A stretch of DNA of 6,571 nt from CAIXTV01 sp964543995 (GTDB lineage: Bacteria > Bacteroidota > Bacteroidia > Bacteroidales > CAIXTV01). The position numbers and the translations under genes are program-made. The notes under the pieces were generated by a model that was not told the origin of the DNA, did no database searches, and was given only the letters and a program-made list of their open reading frames with translations. Positions 6,569 through 6,571 of this stretch are shown piece by piece. The DNA lies in assembly GCA_964543995.1 (NCBI GenBank), contig CAZJBB010000189.1, positions 1 through 6,571 on the forward strand, read 5' to 3'. How positions within the stretch are numbered: position 1 is the stretch's first letter; the number at the start of each line of letters is the position of its first letter.

Positions 6569-6571
6569 ACT

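Larger units (their letters stand above)
6271..6571. other. Gene-free 301-base region rich in inverted repeats
   Basis: I found no open frame with coding character here; the frames I read on both strands are broken by stops, including those entering from the right edge. No tRNA or rRNA signature is visible. The region is AT-rich with short inverted repeats listed separately. A possible cysH terminator is a 10-bp stem with one G-T pair, GAAATTTCAG (6301-6310) against CTGAGATTTC (6343-6352), but its 32-base loop and lack of an adjacent T run make it weak. Confidence 0.7.

Noticed and set aside
6390..6571. CRISPR array or tRNA-like structure at the right end
   Set aside because: There are no regularly spaced direct repeats and no cloverleaf or TTCGA-type arm; the repeats are inverted and irregular.

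Overview
The window looks like chromosomal DNA of a member of the Bacteroidota. The DNA is AT-rich, no gene has a clear Shine-Dalgarno sequence, and several genes are preceded by the Bacteroidota-type -7 promoter element TAnnTTTG. The gene families fit this too: secreted DUF1573 protein, DUF6580 membrane protein, and an Mpl/MurC-like ligase of the kind seen in this phylum. I cannot name a genus from the sequence.

Layout. Positions 1-4645 hold four genes on the minus strand. In transcription order (right to left) they are an Mpl-like Mur ligase (4645-3269), a secreted protein with two DUF1573 domains (3209-2109), a small DUF6580 membrane protein (1952-1431), and the N-terminal two thirds or so of mutL (1286-1), which runs off the left edge. 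Strong hairpin terminators follow the DUF1573 and DUF6580 genes, so these are separate transcription units. An 87-bp divergent region (4646-4732) separates the ligase from a plus-strand pair: a metallo-beta-lactamase-fold hydrolase (4733-5572) and, 2 bases later, the assimilatory sulfate-reduction enzyme cysH (5575-6270). The last 301 bases (6271-6571) have no gene but are dense in inverted repeats, including a palindromic element cut by the window edge.

Function. This is mostly housekeeping: mismatch repair, peptidoglycan recycling or synthesis, sulfate assimilation, an envelope or periplasmic protein, and a putative transporter. The clearest functional link suggested by layout is the tight MBL hydrolase-cysH pair. 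I see no defence system, CRISPR array, RNA gene, transposase or prophage. The points most worth checking are the palindromic repeat cluster at the right end, the substrate of the Mpl-like ligase (its C-terminal motif resembles MurC), and the MBL-cysH pairing.
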